Part shown: in pieces, positions 46,503-55,976 of the stretch | Position numbering within the stretch: position 1 is the first letter of the stretch | Layout: every line of letters starts with the position of its first letter | Source of the DNA: Burkholderiales bacterium | Lineage (GTDB): Bacteria > Pseudomonadota > Gammaproteobacteria > Burkholderiales > Burkholderiaceae_C | DNA: 64,000 nt | Assembly (NCBI GenBank): GCA_021414305.1 | Contig: JAIOOS010000015.1 | Coordinates: 496,001-560,000, forward strand | Direction of reading: 5' to 3' | The notes under the pieces: model-generated | What the model was told of the DNA's origin: nothing | Seen by the model: only the letters and a program-made list of their open reading frames with translations | The model's database searches: none | Program-made: the position numbers and the translations under genes

Positions 46503-47384
46503 CTACAGCCAGTAGACGACGATGTAGAGGCCGAGCCAGACGACGTCGACGAAGTGCCAGTACCAGGCCGCGCCCTCGAAGCCGAAGTGGCGGTCGGGCG
46601 TGAAGTGGCCCTTCATGATGCGGATCGTGATGAAGAGCAGCATCAGCATGCCGACGAACACGTGGAAGCCGTGGAAGCCGGTCAGCATGAAGAATGTCGA
46701 GCCGTATACGCCGGAAGAGAGCTTCAGGTTCAGCTCGCTGTACGCGTGCATGTACTCGTAGGCCTGGAAGCCCAGGAAGGTGATGCCGAGCAGCACCGTC
46801 AGCCACATGAACACGATGGCGCGAGCGCGATGGTTGGCGATCAACGCGTGGTGGGCGATCGTCACGGTGACGCCGGAAGTCAGGAGGATCGCGGTGTTGA
46901 TCGTGGGGATCGGCCACGGGCCCATGGTCGCGAACGGATCGACGATGCCGGCGGGCGAGCCGGTGTAGCCCGCGCCCGAGCTGGGCCACACGGCCTTGAA
47001 ATCGGGCCAGAGCAGGGCGTTCTCGATGCTGCCGAGGTTCGGCAGCGAATGCAGCCGGGCCCAGTAGAGAGCGCCGAAGAAGGCGCCGAAGAACATCACC
47101 TCGGAGAAGATGAACCAGCTCATGCTCCAGCGGAACGAGACATCGACCCGCTTGTTGTACCGGCCGCCCTCGCTCTCGGAGATGGCGTCGCGGAACCACC
47201 CTTGCATCACGAAGATCCAGACCGCGAAGCCGGCGAGCACGACCCATGAGGCCCATTGCGAACCGTTGATCCACTGGCTGGCGCCGAAGATGATCAGCAA
47301 CATGCCGAACGCCAGCGACGCCGGATGGCGCGAGGGCGCCGGAACGAAGTAGTAGGGCGTGGCGCCCTCCGTCACTGCCGACAT
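46503..47384 (-). CDS. ctaE: Cytochrome c oxidase subunit III
   Basis: A 293-residue protein with about seven membrane segments. FRWSMSWFIFSEVMFFGAFF carries the conserved glutamate, and FHGFHVFVGMLMLLFITIR and AAWYWHFVDVVWLGLYIVVY are the signature C-terminal blocks. It binds phospholipid and stabilises proton pumping by subunit I. The N-terminus YYFVPAPSRHPASLAFGM is typical of betaproteobacteria. A 34-base gap separates it from the DUF2970 gene. Confidence 0.97.
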   Translation of the reverse strand: MSAVTEGATPYYFVPAPSRHPASLAFGMLLIIFGASQWINGSQWASWVVLAGFAVWIFVMQGWFRDAISESEGGRYNKRVDVSFRWSMSWFIFSEVMFFGAFFGALYWARLHSLPNLGSIENALLWPDFKAVWPSSGAGYTGSPAGIVDPFATMGPWPIPTINTAILLTSGVTVTIAHHALIANHRARAIVFMWLTVLLGITFLGFQAYEYMHAYSELNLKLSSGVYGSTFFMLTGFHGFHVFVGMLMLLFITIRIMKGHFTPDRHFGFEGAAWYWHFVDVVWLGLYIVVYWL

Positions 47385-47418
47385 GGTGTGAGCTCCTGCA
47401 AGGATCGATGCGGTGAAT

Positions 47419-47664
47419 TCATTTCGAGGCCACGCCGCTGGCGATGACCCAGTTGACGAGCAGAACCAGGGCGACGACGAAGGTCGCCGCGAGCGCGACG
47501 CCGGCCAGCACCAGGTGCACCGGGTTCAGCTCCTTCAGGTCGCGCTCGAGGTCGCGCGACTTGCGCACGCCGAAGAACGACCAGGCGACGGCGCCGAGCG
47601 TGCGCAGCAGCGAGCCCTTCCGCGGCGTCGCCGGGTCCCTGCCGTCGATCGGCGCGCTCATCAT
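47419..47664 (-). CDS. DUF2970 small membrane protein
   Basis: An 81-residue protein with a GAVAWSFFGVRKSRDLERDL block and a single C-terminal membrane helix, matching DUF2970. Family members are typically encoded between ctaG and the subunit III gene and are assumed to assist oxidase assembly. Two adjacent in-frame ATG codons exist (47664 and 47661); the first overlaps the ctaG stop. Confidence 0.85.
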   Translation of the reverse strand: MMSAPIDGRDPATPRKGSLLRTLGAVAWSFFGVRKSRDLERDLKELNPVHLVLAGVALAATFVVALVLLVNWVIASGVASK

Positions 47665-48290
47665 GAACGCCCTCCGGCCGCGACCGGCGCCGCCAGGGGA
47701 GCCGCCTGCGCCACCGGCTCGGCGGGCACCTTGCCCCCGACCTCGAAGAAGGTGTACGAAAGGGTGATGGTCTTCACGTCCTTCGGCAGCTTGGCGTCGA
47801 CGACGAACACCACCGGCCATTGCTTCGATTCGCCCGGCTTGAGCAGGTGTTCGCTGAAGCAGAAGCACTCGAGCTTGGTGAAGTGCGCCATCGCCACCAT
47901 CGGCGCGTAGCTCGGAATCGCCTGCGCCGCCATCGTCCGGTTCTGCCGGTTGCGGAACTCGTACATCACGGTCGCGACCTGGCCCGGATGGACCTCGATC
48001 GAGGCCTGCGCCGGCTTGAAGTCCCAGGGGCCGCGGGCATTCGCGTCGAACTCGACGGTGATCGTGCGGCTGAGGTCGACCTGGCCGTTCGAAGGCCCGG
48101 GGCGTTCGCCGGTCTGCAGTTCCGAGAGCGAGAGCACGTTGATGCCCAGCGCGCTGCACACCGCCTTGTAGATCGGCACCAGCGCGTAGCCGAAGCCGAA
48201 CATCAGCAGCGTGACGACGAGCAGCTTGGCGACCATCTGCCGGTTGTCGGCAGCGAGCCGCCGGAGGCTTCGCGCAGGCACGCCTCTCAC
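47661..48290 (-). CDS. ctaG: Cytochrome c oxidase assembly protein CtaG (Cox11)
   Basis: A 209-residue membrane-anchored copper chaperone that delivers copper to the CuB centre of subunit I. A single helix lies at about residues 20-42 (MVAKLLVVTLLMFGFGYALV). The copper-binding CFCF motif is in KLECFCFSEHLLKPGE, and QNRTMAAQAIPSYAP is the other conserved Cox11 block. The C-terminal 20 residues are alanine/proline-rich. The start overlaps the stop of the small assembly protein gene. Confidence 0.96.
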   Translation of the reverse strand: MRGVPARSLRRLAADNRQMVAKLLVVTLLMFGFGYALVPIYKAVCSALGINVLSLSELQTGERPGPSNGQVDLSRTITVEFDANARGPWDFKPAQASIEVHPGQVATVMYEFRNRQNRTMAAQAIPSYAPMVAMAHFTKLECFCFSEHLLKPGESKQWPVVFVVDAKLPKDVKTITLSYTFFEVGGKVPAEPVAQAAPLAAPVAAGGRS

Positions 48291-48394
48291 AACCTCAGCC
48301 CGATCTTCGCCATGAAGCCGACGAAGAAGACGAGGACGATCGACAGCAGCACGAGCGCGAGCCGGACGTTGGCCTTGTCTTTGGGGTCGGTCAT
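48287..48394 (-). CDS. Cytochrome oxidase small assembly protein, 35 residues
   Basis: A tiny gene between ctaD and ctaG: MTDPKDKANVRLALVLLSI followed by VLVFFVGFMAKIGLRL, one membrane helix with a charged N-terminus. Similar 30-40 residue proteins are annotated in Burkholderiales at the same place. The ATG at 48394 lies 13 bases after ctaD and the stop overlaps the start of ctaG. Confidence 0.75.
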   Translation of the reverse strand: MTDPKDKANVRLALVLLSIVLVFFVGFMAKIGLRL

Positions 48395-48407
48395 GGACGG
48401 GCGCCGC

Positions 48408-50096
48408 TCAGGCCGCGGCCGGTGCGTCGTGCGCGGGCAGGCCGTAGCCGAGAACCTTGGTGCCCGCGGCATTGAGCTTGGGCGGCACCTCGAAGGTGTG
48501 GAACGGCGCGGGCGACGGAATCTCCCACTCCAGGCCCTCGGCGCCTTCCCACGGCTGCTGCGGCGCGGGCTCGCCCTTGCCGCGCATCATCGGCAGGACG
48601 ACGAAGAAGAAGAAGTACACCTGCGACAGGCCGAAGCCGAACGCGCCGATCGACGCGACCATGTTGAAGTCGGTGAACTGCATCGGGTAGTCGGCATAGC
48701 GACGCGGCATGCCGGCCAGCCCGAGGAAGTGCATCGGGAAGAAGGTGACGTTGAAGAAGACCAGCGAGGCCCAGAAATGGATCTTGCCGCGCGTCTCGTT
48801 GTACATCACGCCGGTCCACTTCGGGCCCCAGTAGTAGACGCCGCCGAACATGGCGAACAGCGACCCGGCGACCAGCACGTAGTGGAAGTGGGCGACGACG
48901 TAGTAGGTGTCCTGCACCTGGATGTCGATCGGCGCCATCGCCAGGATCAGGCCGGTGAAGCCGCCCATCGTGAACACGAAGATGAAGCCGACCGCCCAGA
49001 GCATCGGCGTCTCGAAGGTCATCGAGCCGCGCCACATGGTGGCGATCCAGTTGAACACCTTCACGCCGGTCGGCACGGCGATCAGCATGGTCGCGTACAT
49101 GAAGAACAGCTGCCCGGTCACCGGCATGCCGGTGGTGAACATGTGGTGCGCCCAGACGATGAACGAGAGGATCGCGATCGACGCGGTGGCGTAGACCATC
49201 GAGGTGTAGCCGAACAGGCGCTTCCTCGCGAACGCCGGAATGATGGCGCTGATGATCCCGAACGCGGGCAGGATCATGATGTAGACCTCGGGGTGGCCGA
49301 AGAACCAGAAGATGTGCTGGTACATCACCGGGTCGCCGCCGCCGGCGGGGTTGAAGAAGCTGGTGCCGAAGTGGCGGTCGGTCAGCGTCATCGTGATCGC
49401 GCCGGCGAGCACCGGCATCACCGCGATCAGCAGGTAGGCGGTGATCAGCCAGGTCCAGCAGAAGAGCGGCATCTTCATCAGCGTCATGCCGGGCGCGCGC
49501 ATGTTGAGGATGGTGACGATGATGTTGATCGAGCCCATGATCGAGCTCGCGCCGAGGATGTGCAGGGCGAAGATGCCGGCGTCCATCGAGGGGCCCATCT
49601 GCAGCGTGAGCGGGGCGTAGAGCGTCCAGCCCGCGGCGGGCGCGCCGCCGGGCATGAAGAACGAGCCGACGATCATCAGCGCGGCCGGGATCAGCAGCCA
49701 GAAGCTGAGGTTGTTCATGCGCGCGAACGCCATGTCGGGCGCGCCGATCTGCAGCGGCACCATCCAGTTCGCGAAGCCCACGAACGCCGGCATGATCGCG
49801 CCGAACACCATGATCAGGCCGTGCATCGTCGTCAGCTGGTTGAAGAGCTGCGGGTTGACGAACTGCAGGCCGGGATGGAACAGCTCGGCGCGGATCATCA
49901 GCGCCAGCACGCCGCCGACCATGAACATGGTGAACGAGAACAACAGGTACATCGTGCCGATGTCCTTGTGGTTCGTCGCGAACACCCAGCGGCGCCAGCC
50001 GTGCGGGGCGCCGTGGTGATCGTGGTCGTGGTGCTCGTCGTGCCCGTGGCCGGCCGCGTGCCCGTGTCCGCCGTCTTGTCCGATTACTGCGCTCAT
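48408..50096 (-). CDS. ctaD: Cytochrome c oxidase subunit I (aa3-type)
   Basis: A 562-residue heme-copper oxidase subunit with 12 membrane helices. [20 protein letters not shown] holds the CuB histidine and the D-pathway glutamate of A1-type oxidases with the cross-linked tyrosine; [19 protein letters not shown] and [14 protein letters not shown] carry the remaining ligands of CuB, heme a3 and heme a. It reduces oxygen to water and pumps protons. The N-terminal 30 residues are histidine-rich ([17 protein letters not shown]), possibly metal-binding. It follows coxB after 25 bases. Confidence 0.98.
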   Translation of the reverse strand: MSAVIGQDGGHGHAAGHGHDEHHDHDHHGAPHGWRRWVFATNHKDIGTMYLLFSFTMFMVGGVLALMIRAELFHPGLQFVNPQLFNQLTTMHGLIMVFGAIMPAFVGFANWMVPLQIGAPDMAFARMNNLSFWLLIPAALMIVGSFFMPGGAPAAGWTLYAPLTLQMGPSMDAGIFALHILGASSIMGSINIIVTILNMRAPGMTLMKMPLFCWTWLITAYLLIAVMPVLAGAITMTLTDRHFGTSFFNPAGGGDPVMYQHIFWFFGHPEVYIMILPAFGIISAIIPAFARKRLFGYTSMVYATASIAILSFIVWAHHMFTTGMPVTGQLFFMYATMLIAVPTGVKVFNWIATMWRGSMTFETPMLWAVGFIFVFTMGGFTGLILAMAPIDIQVQDTYYVVAHFHYVLVAGSLFAMFGGVYYWGPKWTGVMYNETRGKIHFWASLVFFNVTFFPMHFLGLAGMPRRYADYPMQFTDFNMVASIGAFGFGLSQVYFFFFVVLPMMRGKGEPAPQQPWEGAEGLEWEIPSPAPFHTFEVPPKLNAAGTKVLGYGLPAHDAPAAA

Positions 50097-50121
50097 GCCA
50101 ATGTCCTCTGCGGAATACGCG

Positions 50122-51291
50122 TCACTTGCGGGCCGCCGCGACTTCGGTCGGCTGCACGAGCTGACCGGTGGCGTTCGACCAGTGGTTCTTGGTGAAGGTG
50201 ATCACTGCCGCGAGCTCGGTGTCGCTGAGCTGCTTCCAGGCCGGCATGGCGCCGTTGTTCTGGCCGTTGAGGAGTACGTGGATCTGCTTGGTCTTGTCCG
50301 CGTCGAGAACGACCGCCGCGGCGTCCAGCGGCTTGACGCCGTTGCCGCCCTTGCCGTTGGCCTGGTGGCAGACCTGGCAATTGGCGGTGTAGACCTGCTC
50401 GCCGCGGGCCTGCAGGGCGGCGAGGTCCCAGACCTTGTTCGGATCGTCGGCCTTGGCCGCCATCTCCTTCTTGCGCTCGCCGACCCAGGCGCTGTAGGCC
50501 GGCTGCGACAGCACCTTGACGTGGATCGGCATGTAGGCGTGCTCCTTGCCGCAGAGCTCGAAGCACTGGCCGTAGAAATCGCCCTCCTTCTCGGCCTTGA
50601 ACCAGGTGTCGCGCACGAAGCCGGGCAGCGCGTCCTGCTTGACGCCGAGCGAAGGCACGCCCCAGGCGTGGATCACGTCGTTGGCGGTGGTGATGATGCG
50701 GATCTTGCGGTTGACCGGCACGACCAGCGGGTTGTCGACCCGGAACAGGTAGTCGTCGCCGGTCGGCTTGCCGGCGTCGGACGCCTCGCGCTGGCTCGAG
50801 TCGAGCGTGGAGAGAAAGCCGATGCCCGCACCCTCGCCGTTGAGGTAGTCGTAGCCCCACTTCCACTGGTAGCCGGTGGCCTTGACGGTCAGGTCGGCGG
50901 CGCTGGTGTCCTTCATCGCGACGACGACGCGCGTCGCCGGCAGCGCCATCAGGATGACGATGATGAAGGGCACCACGGTCCAGGCGATCTCGACCGTCGT
51001 GCTCTCGTGAAAGTTCGCCGCCCGGGCGCCCTTCGACTTGCGGTGCTTGATGATCGAATAGAACATCACGCCGAACACGGCGAAGAAGATCACCAGGCAG
51101 ACGATCAACATGAAGTTGTGCAGCCACTGCATGTCGTGCGCGATCGCCGAGGCGGGCGGATGCAGGTCCAGCTGATTCACCTTCGGGCCGCCGGCCAGGT
51201 CGTTCACCGCCCACGCGGGGTACGCCAACGCCGCGCCTAGCGCCAGGGTGAGCCGGCCGAACGCGCGGCCAAGGGGTCGAATCGTCATCAT
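50122..51291 (-). CDS. ctaC: Cytochrome c oxidase subunit II with fused cytochrome c domain
   Basis: A 389-residue protein (caa3-like). A signal-like N-terminus is followed by two membrane helices, then the cupredoxin domain with CuA ligands in [16 protein letters not shown] near residue 243, and a C-terminal cytochrome c domain with the heme site CQVCH near residue 305. Electrons from cytochrome c enter here. The start is uncertain: in-frame GTG at 51303 and ATGs at 51291 and 51288 all lack a clear ribosome-binding site; 51291 is used. Confidence 0.95.
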   Translation of the reverse strand: MMTIRPLGRAFGRLTLALGAALAYPAWAVNDLAGGPKVNQLDLHPPASAIAHDMQWLHNFMLIVCLVIFFAVFGVMFYSIIKHRKSKGARAANFHESTTVEIAWTVVPFIIVILMALPATRVVVAMKDTSAADLTVKATGYQWKWGYDYLNGEGAGIGFLSTLDSSQREASDAGKPTGDDYLFRVDNPLVVPVNRKIRIITTANDVIHAWGVPSLGVKQDALPGFVRDTWFKAEKEGDFYGQCFELCGKEHAYMPIHVKVLSQPAYSAWVGERKKEMAAKADDPNKVWDLAALQARGEQVYTANCQVCHQANGKGGNGVKPLDAAAVVLDADKTKQIHVLLNGQNNGAMPAWKQLSDTELAAVITFTKNHWSNATGQLVQPTEVAAARK

Positions 51292-51324
51292 CTGTGGTGC
51301 CACGTTTCGAGAATCGTCTGGTTG

Positions 51325-51864
51325 TCAGGCGGTTGCCGCGCCGGTCGTGCGGCGCAGCGCCGCACGCAATTCGTCGGCCAGGGCGGGGCGCAGCTCGGGG
51401 CGCACGAAGCGGCCGACGGCAATGCGCCTGCCCTCGCCCGAAAGCTCGATCAGGGAGCCGTCGCGATGCGCCGGCTCGACCCGAACCCAGGCGGGCGCCG
51501 CGAACTCGACCCGCTCGGTGCGCCGGCCGAGGGTGCAGGCGACGGAGAGTCGTCCGGGCGCGAGGACCAGGTTCTCCTGGTCGGCGGCATGGCGGGAGTA
51601 GAGAACGAGCGCAGCGCCGACGGCGAGCAGCTCGGCGCCGGCGAACGGCAGCACGTAGGGGGCGCCCTGGATCCAGAACGCTGCGCCGATGGCGAGGCCG
51701 ACCAGGCACAGGCTGAGGTAGACGTTGAGCAGCTGGTGGGGCGCGAACGAGCAATTGCGCTTCATGTGCCAGCGCACCGAGTCGTCCTCCGCGGCGCTGG
51801 CGAAGCGGGACGCGGGAGCCGGCGACCCGAGGCCGCGCGAAGCGTGAACACTGAGAGTTGACAT
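51325..51864 (-). CDS. DUF2244 domain membrane protein
   Basis: A 179-residue protein with a RWHMKRNCSFAPHQL block, two membrane helices (about residues 45-90) and a C-terminal soluble part. It matches DUF2244, repeatedly found before subunit II of cytochrome oxidase in betaproteobacteria, with no known function. It lies 33 bases upstream of coxB on the same strand, so it is probably the first gene of the oxidase operon proper. Confidence 0.82.
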   Translation of the reverse strand: MSTLSVHASRGLGSPAPASRFASAAEDDSVRWHMKRNCSFAPHQLLNVYLSLCLVGLAIGAAFWIQGAPYVLPFAGAELLAVGAALVLYSRHAADQENLVLAPGRLSVACTLGRRTERVEFAAPAWVRVEPAHRDGSLIELSGEGRRIAVGRFVRPELRPALADELRAALRRTTGAATA

Positions 51865-51891
51865 CCTGCGCCGGGTTGCCTGGGGAGAGCC

Positions 51892-51909
51892 TGTCGAGAA
51901 GCCTCGACA
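51892..51909. other. Hairpin between bioC-like and DUF2244 genes
   Basis: TGTCGAG (51892-51898) and CTCGACA (51903-51909) form a perfect seven-pair inverted repeat with a four-base AAGC spacer. The sequence lies 27 bases upstream of the DUF2244 start, in a spacer with an unusually AT-rich neighbour (TAAAAT on the - strand, 51925-51920). It could be an operator or a leader hairpin of the cox operon; no U-run follows in the direction of transcription. Confidence 0.4.
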
Positions 51910-51935
51910 AAAACCAAGGATTTTAGCTTACGCAT

Positions 51936-52844
51936 TCAGCGCGGTCGGGCCGGCCGCCTCACCATCGCCCGCATGTCGTCGAGAGAGACCGCGACCTCCC
52001 CGCCCTGAAGACGCGGCGGGGCCTTGAAACCGTGCCCGTAGGCGACCTCGAAGGCGAGGGAGATCCGACCGTCGGCCGCGGCGCGCGCGCCCAGCGCCTC
52101 GAGCAGGCGGCGGCGCCACACCGGCGTGCGCAAGCCGGCGAACCGAGCGGGCGCGGCGTTGCCACCGAGCTGGCGCAGCTCGGCGAGCAGCGCCTCTGCA
52201 TTCGGCCAGCTCAGCGTCAGCGTCTCCTGATCAAGCACGGGATCGGCGAAGCCGGCGACAACCAGCATGTCGCCGAGATCGTGCATGTCGATGAAGCCGG
52301 GCGTCGGCGCCGGCCAGCCCATCGCCGCGTAGAGCTCGCGCAAGCCGGCGAGCGTGCCCGGACCGAGGCAGGAGAAGGCGACCAGGCCGTCGACCCCGAC
52401 CAGCCCGTGCCAGCGCGCGAACAGCGCCGGCGGATCGAGCACGCCGTGCAGCACCATGTTGGCCCAGACGAGCTGCGCGCGGCCGAGCACGGCATCGGCA
52501 TCGGCGACGAGATGCGGCGTCGTCGCCCGGCCCTTGCCGAAGGCCCACCACGGCCGCTCGGCCTTGCGTTCATGACGCACCAGCCAGCGCGCGTCGGGCT
52601 CGACGGCGACGATCTCGGCCTTGGGGTAGCGCTGGCGCAGCGCGCTCGCGCCGCCGCCCGGACCGGCGCCCCAGTCGAGCACCCGCTCCGGCTCGACGCG
52701 CATCGGTGCCAGTCGTTCGGCCAGCCTGCGGGCGACCTCGCCGTGCAGCCACGGCGGCTCGTCCTGCGCGGCCATCCGGCGCAGCGCCCGCTCGACCGCG
52801 ACCGCATCGAGGCGGCGCCCGCCCGCGCGATCGTTCGCATCCAT
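51936..52844 (-). CDS. BioC-like SAM-dependent methyltransferase
   Basis: A 302-residue methyltransferase. Motif I is RVLDWGAGPGGGASAL near residue 60, with VAVEPDARWLVRHE after it and VWANMVLHGVLDPPALF as the downstream block, an arrangement shared with malonyl-ACP methyltransferase BioC. The N-terminus RRLDAVAVERALRRMAAQ resembles the short helical extension of BioC. No other biotin gene is near, so the assignment is tentative. The start has no ribosome-binding site and lies 21 bases from the divergent comF start. Confidence 0.7.
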   Translation of the reverse strand: MDANDRAGGRRLDAVAVERALRRMAAQDEPPWLHGEVARRLAERLAPMRVEPERVLDWGAGPGGGASALRQRYPKAEIVAVEPDARWLVRHERKAERPWWAFGKGRATTPHLVADADAVLGRAQLVWANMVLHGVLDPPALFARWHGLVGVDGLVAFSCLGPGTLAGLRELYAAMGWPAPTPGFIDMHDLGDMLVVAGFADPVLDQETLTLSWPNAEALLAELRQLGGNAAPARFAGLRTPVWRRRLLEALGARAAADGRISLAFEVAYGHGFKAPPRLQGGEVAVSLDDMRAMVRRPARPR

Positions 52845-52851
52845 GGCGGGC

Positions 52852-52859
52852 AGTATATT
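52852..52859. promoter_or_regulatory. Candidate bidirectional promoter, bioC-like/comF
   Basis: AGTATATT gives TATACT on the - strand (52857-52852) and TATATT on the + strand (52854-52859), each close to the -10 consensus. The gap to the start codons is seven bases on the left and six on the right, and neither gene has a Shine-Dalgarno sequence, so transcripts would be leaderless or nearly so. Confidence 0.45.
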
Positions 52860-52865
52860 GAGCCG

Positions 52866-53612
52866 ATGCCTGCTGACCGCCCCGATCGCGCCACGCGCGG
52901 CCGGGATCTCGCCCTGCCGTCCCGGCGCTGGCCGAGCCTGTGCGCGGTGTGCGAAGGCTGGGGCCGCGGCCGCGTCTGCGCCGAGTGCCATGCGCGCTTC
53001 GCGCCGCTCGTCCCGCGCTGCCGGCGCTGCGCCCTGCAGGTGCCGGCGGGCATCGCCCTCTGCGGCGGCTGCCTGGCCGCGCCGCCGTCCTTCGACGCCG
53101 CCTTCGCCCGCGTCGACTACGCCTATCCGTGGGACCGGCTGATTCCGGCGTTCAAGTTCCGCGGCGCCCTCGACCTCGTGCCCGTTCTGGTCGAGGCGGT
53201 CGTCGAGGCCTGCGCCGGGCGCGAGCCCGACGCCGGGCCGCCCCTCGTCGTCGCCGTTCCCCTGAGCGATGCGCGCCTTCGCGAGCGCGGTTTCAACCAG
53301 GCGTGGGAGCTCGCGCGGCGGGTCGCGCCGCGCCTCGGCGGCCGCGCCGATGCCGACCTGCTGCTGCGCCTGCGCGACACGCCGCATCAGATCGCGCTGC
53401 CGCCGGGCGAACGCGCCGGCAACGTGCGCGGCGCCTTCGCGGTCGAGCCGCGCCGCCGCGGCGAGCTGCGCGACCGCACGGTCGCGCTGGTCGACGACGT
53501 GATGACGACCGGCAGCACCGCGGCCGAGATCGCGCAGGTGCTGAAGCAGGCCGGCGCCGCGCGGGTCGAGGTCTGGATGGTGGCGCGCACGCCGCGGCCC
53601 GAGGATCACTGA
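52866..53612 (+). CDS. comF: ComF family phosphoribosyltransferase-like protein
   Basis: A 248-residue protein. The N-terminal zinc domain has four cysteine pairs (CAVC, CAEC, CRRC and CGGC) in the first 65 residues. The C-terminal phosphoribosyltransferase domain has the PRPP loop in TVALVDDVMTTGSTAAE near residue 210. ComF proteins take part in natural competence and single-strand DNA handling in several bacteria. The start at 52866 is only 21 bases from the divergent methyltransferase start. Confidence 0.9.
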   Translation: MPADRPDRATRGRDLALPSRRWPSLCAVCEGWGRGRVCAECHARFAPLVPRCRRCALQVPAGIALCGGCLAAPPSFDAAFARVDYAYPWDRLIPAFKFRGALDLVPVLVEAVVEACAGREPDAGPPLVVAVPLSDARLRERGFNQAWELARRVAPRLGGRADADLLLRLRDTPHQIALPPGERAGNVRGAFAVEPRRRGELRDRTVALVDDVMTTGSTAAEIAQVLKQAGAARVEVWMVARTPRPEDH

Positions 53613-53621
53613 GCTCGCCCG

Positions 53622-54092
53622 ATGTTCAACATCGTCCTCGTCGAGCCGGAGATTCCGCCGAACACCGGCAACGTCATCCGCCTGGCCGCCAACACCGGTG
53701 CCGCGCTGCACCTGGTCGAGCCGCTCGGCTTCTCGATGGAAGACCGGCTGCTGCGCCGCGCCGGGCTCGACTATCACGAGTTCGCCGAGGTGCGCCGGCA
53801 CGCGTCGTGGCCGGCCTTTCTCGCCGCGATGGCACCGAGGCCGGAGCGCCTGTTCGCCTTCACGACCGAGGGCACGACAGGCTTCGCCGACGTCTCCTGG
53901 TTGCCGGGCGACTGGCTGGTGTTCGGTTCCGAGACCGCGGGGCTCGCCCCCGCGCTGCGCCAGTCGATTCCCGCCGTGCAGCAGGTGCGGCTCCCGCTCC
54001 GTCCCGGCCAGCGCAGCCTCAACCTGAGCAATGCGGTCGCGGTGGCGGTGTTCGAGGCCTGGCGGCAGAACGGCTACGCCGGCGGCGTCTAG
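53622..54092 (+). CDS. trmL: tRNA (cytidine(34)-2'-O)-methyltransferase
   Basis: A 156-residue SPOUT-family RNA methyltransferase that modifies the wobble base of two leucine tRNAs. PPNTGNVIRLAANTGAALHL is the N-terminal block, LVFGSETAGLAPALRQ the knot glycine motif, and LRPGQRSLNLSNAVAVAVFE the C-terminal trefoil knot. The length fits TrmL exactly. It follows comF after nine bases on the same strand and faces gpsA convergently. Confidence 0.95.
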   Translation: MFNIVLVEPEIPPNTGNVIRLAANTGAALHLVEPLGFSMEDRLLRRAGLDYHEFAEVRRHASWPAFLAAMAPRPERLFAFTTEGTTGFADVSWLPGDWLVFGSETAGLAPALRQSIPAVQQVRLPLRPGQRSLNLSNAVAVAVFEAWRQNGYAGGV

Positions 54093-54107
54093 ACCCGGAG
54101 CCGGCGC

Positions 54108-55097
54108 TCAGCCGCCCTCGGGCCGGGCGTCGCGCCGCAGCAGCAGCTCGAGTGCCTGGGCCGGCGCCAGCCGGCCGTCGAGCACCTGCACGACCGCGTC
54201 GACGATCGGCATCTCGATACCGCGCGCATGCGCGCGTTGCAGCACCATCGGCGCGCTGCGCACGCCCTCGGCCACATGGCCCAGCTCGGCGAGGATGCGG
54301 GCCAGCGGCACGCCTTCGGCCAGGCGCAGGCCGACGCTGCGGTTGCGCGACAGGTCGCCGGTGGTCGTCAGCACCAGGTCGCCGAGGCCGGAGAGGCCCA
54401 TGAACGTTTGCGCTTCGGCGCCGAGGGCGACGCCGAGGCGCGTCATCTCGGCCAGGCCGCGCGTCACCAGCGCGGCGCGCGCGTTCTGGCCGAGCTGCAT
54501 GCCGTCAACGATGCCGGTGGCGATCGCGAGCACGTTCTTCACCGCGCCACCGACCTCGACGCCGACCGGATCGGCCGAGGTGTAGATGCGCAGCGAGCCG
54601 GCATGGAAGGCCTCGACCGCGGCGTCGCGCAGACCCGCATCGCGGCTCGCCGCGACCAGCGCCGTCGGCTGGCCGCGCGCCACCTCGATCGCGAAGCTCG
54701 GCCCGGAGAGAACGCCGACGCGGGCGTTCGGCGCCGCCGCCTGCGCGACCTCATGCCCGAGCCAGCCGGTGCCCTCCTGGAAGCCCTTGCACAGCCAGAG
54801 CACGGCCGGGTCGGCTTCGCCGGCAAGGCGGCGCAGCACGGTATCGAGCCCGGCCATAGGCGTGGCGACGACCAGCAGCCCGCCGCGCGCATGACGCACC
54901 GCCGCCGCGAAGTCGCTGGTGACCTGCAGCGCCGGCGGCAGCGCGACCTCGGGCAGGTAGCGGGCGTTGCGGCGGAGCGAGCGCATCTGCGCCGCCTGCG
55001 CCGCGTCGCGCGCCCAGAGGCGCGTGGCGTACGCGGCCGAGGCGTGGATCGCGAGCGCAGTGCCCCACGCTCCTGCGCCGAGCACCGTCAGGTTCAT
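54108..55097 (-). CDS. gpsA: Glycerol-3-phosphate dehydrogenase [NAD(P)+]
   Basis: A 329-residue enzyme that reduces dihydroxyacetone phosphate to glycerol-3-phosphate for phospholipid synthesis. [20 protein letters not shown] is the dinucleotide-binding start. The catalytic-lysine block is [19 protein letters not shown], and [20 protein letters not shown] the conserved C-terminal signature. It follows secB after 22 bases on the same strand. Confidence 0.96.
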   Translation of the reverse strand: MNLTVLGAGAWGTALAIHASAAYATRLWARDAAQAAQMRSLRRNARYLPEVALPPALQVTSDFAAAVRHARGGLLVVATPMAGLDTVLRRLAGEADPAVLWLCKGFQEGTGWLGHEVAQAAAPNARVGVLSGPSFAIEVARGQPTALVAASRDAGLRDAAVEAFHAGSLRIYTSADPVGVEVGGAVKNVLAIATGIVDGMQLGQNARAALVTRGLAEMTRLGVALGAEAQTFMGLSGLGDLVLTTTGDLSRNRSVGLRLAEGVPLARILAELGHVAEGVRSAPMVLQRAHARGIEMPIVDAVVQVLDGRLAPAQALELLLRRDARPEGG

Positions 55098-55119
55098 CGG
55101 CGCGGGCGAGCGGGAAAGC

Positions 55120-55608
55120 TCAGCCTTCGATGCTCGGCGCGCCCGAGCCGTTGGTCACCGCCGCGGCGGCCTGCGCTTCGGCTTCGGCGCGCTGCGCTTC
55201 GAACATCGCCTGGAAGTTGACTTCCGAGAGCATCACCGGCGGAAATCCCGCACGGGTGCAGACGTCGGAGACGATCGCGCGCAGGTACGGATAGACGATG
55301 CCCGGGCAGTTGATGCCGAGGATCATCTTCAGCTGCTCTTCCGGGATGTTCCTGATCTCGAAGATGCCGCCCTGCTTGGCCTCGACCAGGAACAGCGTCT
55401 TGTCGTTGATCGTGGTCGTGACGGTCGCCGTCACGGTGACCTCGTAGGTCGCCTCGGCGACCAGCTCGGCGCCGAGCGCGAGGTTGATCTCGACCTGCGG
55501 CTGGCCTTGCTCGAGCAGCACCTGCGGCGAGTTCGGCTGCTCGAGCGACAGGTCCTTCAGGTACATCCTCTGGATCGAGAACAGAGGGGCGTTGTCGGTG
55601 TCGGCCAT
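55120..55608 (-). CDS. secB: Protein-export chaperone SecB
   Basis: A 162-residue cytoplasmic chaperone that keeps preproteins unfolded and passes them to Sec[20 protein letters not shown] is the family signature near the N-terminus, [19 protein letters not shown] the central block and [18 protein letters not shown] the C-terminal core. The last 15 residues are a short acidic tail. It lies between gpsA and grxC in the usual betaproteobacterial order; the 92-base gap to grxC contains only a GA-rich stretch. Confidence 0.97.
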   Translation of the reverse strand: MADTDNAPLFSIQRMYLKDLSLEQPNSPQVLLEQGQPQVEINLALGAELVAEATYEVTVTATVTTTINDKTLFLVEAKQGGIFEIRNIPEEQLKMILGINCPGIVYPYLRAIVSDVCTRAGFPPVMLSEVNFQAMFEAQRAEAEAQAAAAVTNGSGAPSIEG

Positions 55609-55700
55609 GGCAAGCTCTTTGAGGGAGGAAGGAGGAGGAGGAGGACGCGGACGCGCGGCGCGGCGCGGGAGGCGATCCGGCAGGCTGGCCGGGGCGGCGA

Positions 55701-55976
55701 TTATGGCGCGGCGGCGAGCAGCGGCTCGAGGCCGCCGGCGCGGTCGAGCGCGATCAGGTCGTCGCAGCCGCCGACGTGGGTGGCGCCGATGAAGATCTGC
55801 GGCACGGTGTAGCGGCCGGTCAGCTCGATCATGGTCCGGCGCTCGCCCGGGCGCTCGTCGACCCGGATCTCGTCGAGCTGCTCGACGCCGCGCTGGCGAA
55901 GCAGCGCCTTGGCGCGAATGCAGTACGGGCAGGTCCCGGTGCTGTACATCTTCACCGGCTGCATCGCGACGCTCAT
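55701..55976 (-). CDS. grxC: Glutaredoxin 3
   Basis: A 91-residue glutaredoxin with the dithiol active site CPYC in [17 protein letters not shown] near residue 16, the cis-proline TVPQIFI and the GGCDDL glutathione-binding motif. It reduces protein disulfides and glutathione mixed disulfides in the cytoplasm. The ATG at 55976 overlaps the stop of the rhodanese gene; the shorter in-frame ATG five codons later is also possible. Confidence 0.95.
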   Translation of the reverse strand: MSVAMQPVKMYSTGTCPYCIRAKALLRQRGVEQLDEIRVDERPGERRTMIELTGRYTVPQIFIGATHVGGCDDLIALDRAGGLEPLLAAAP

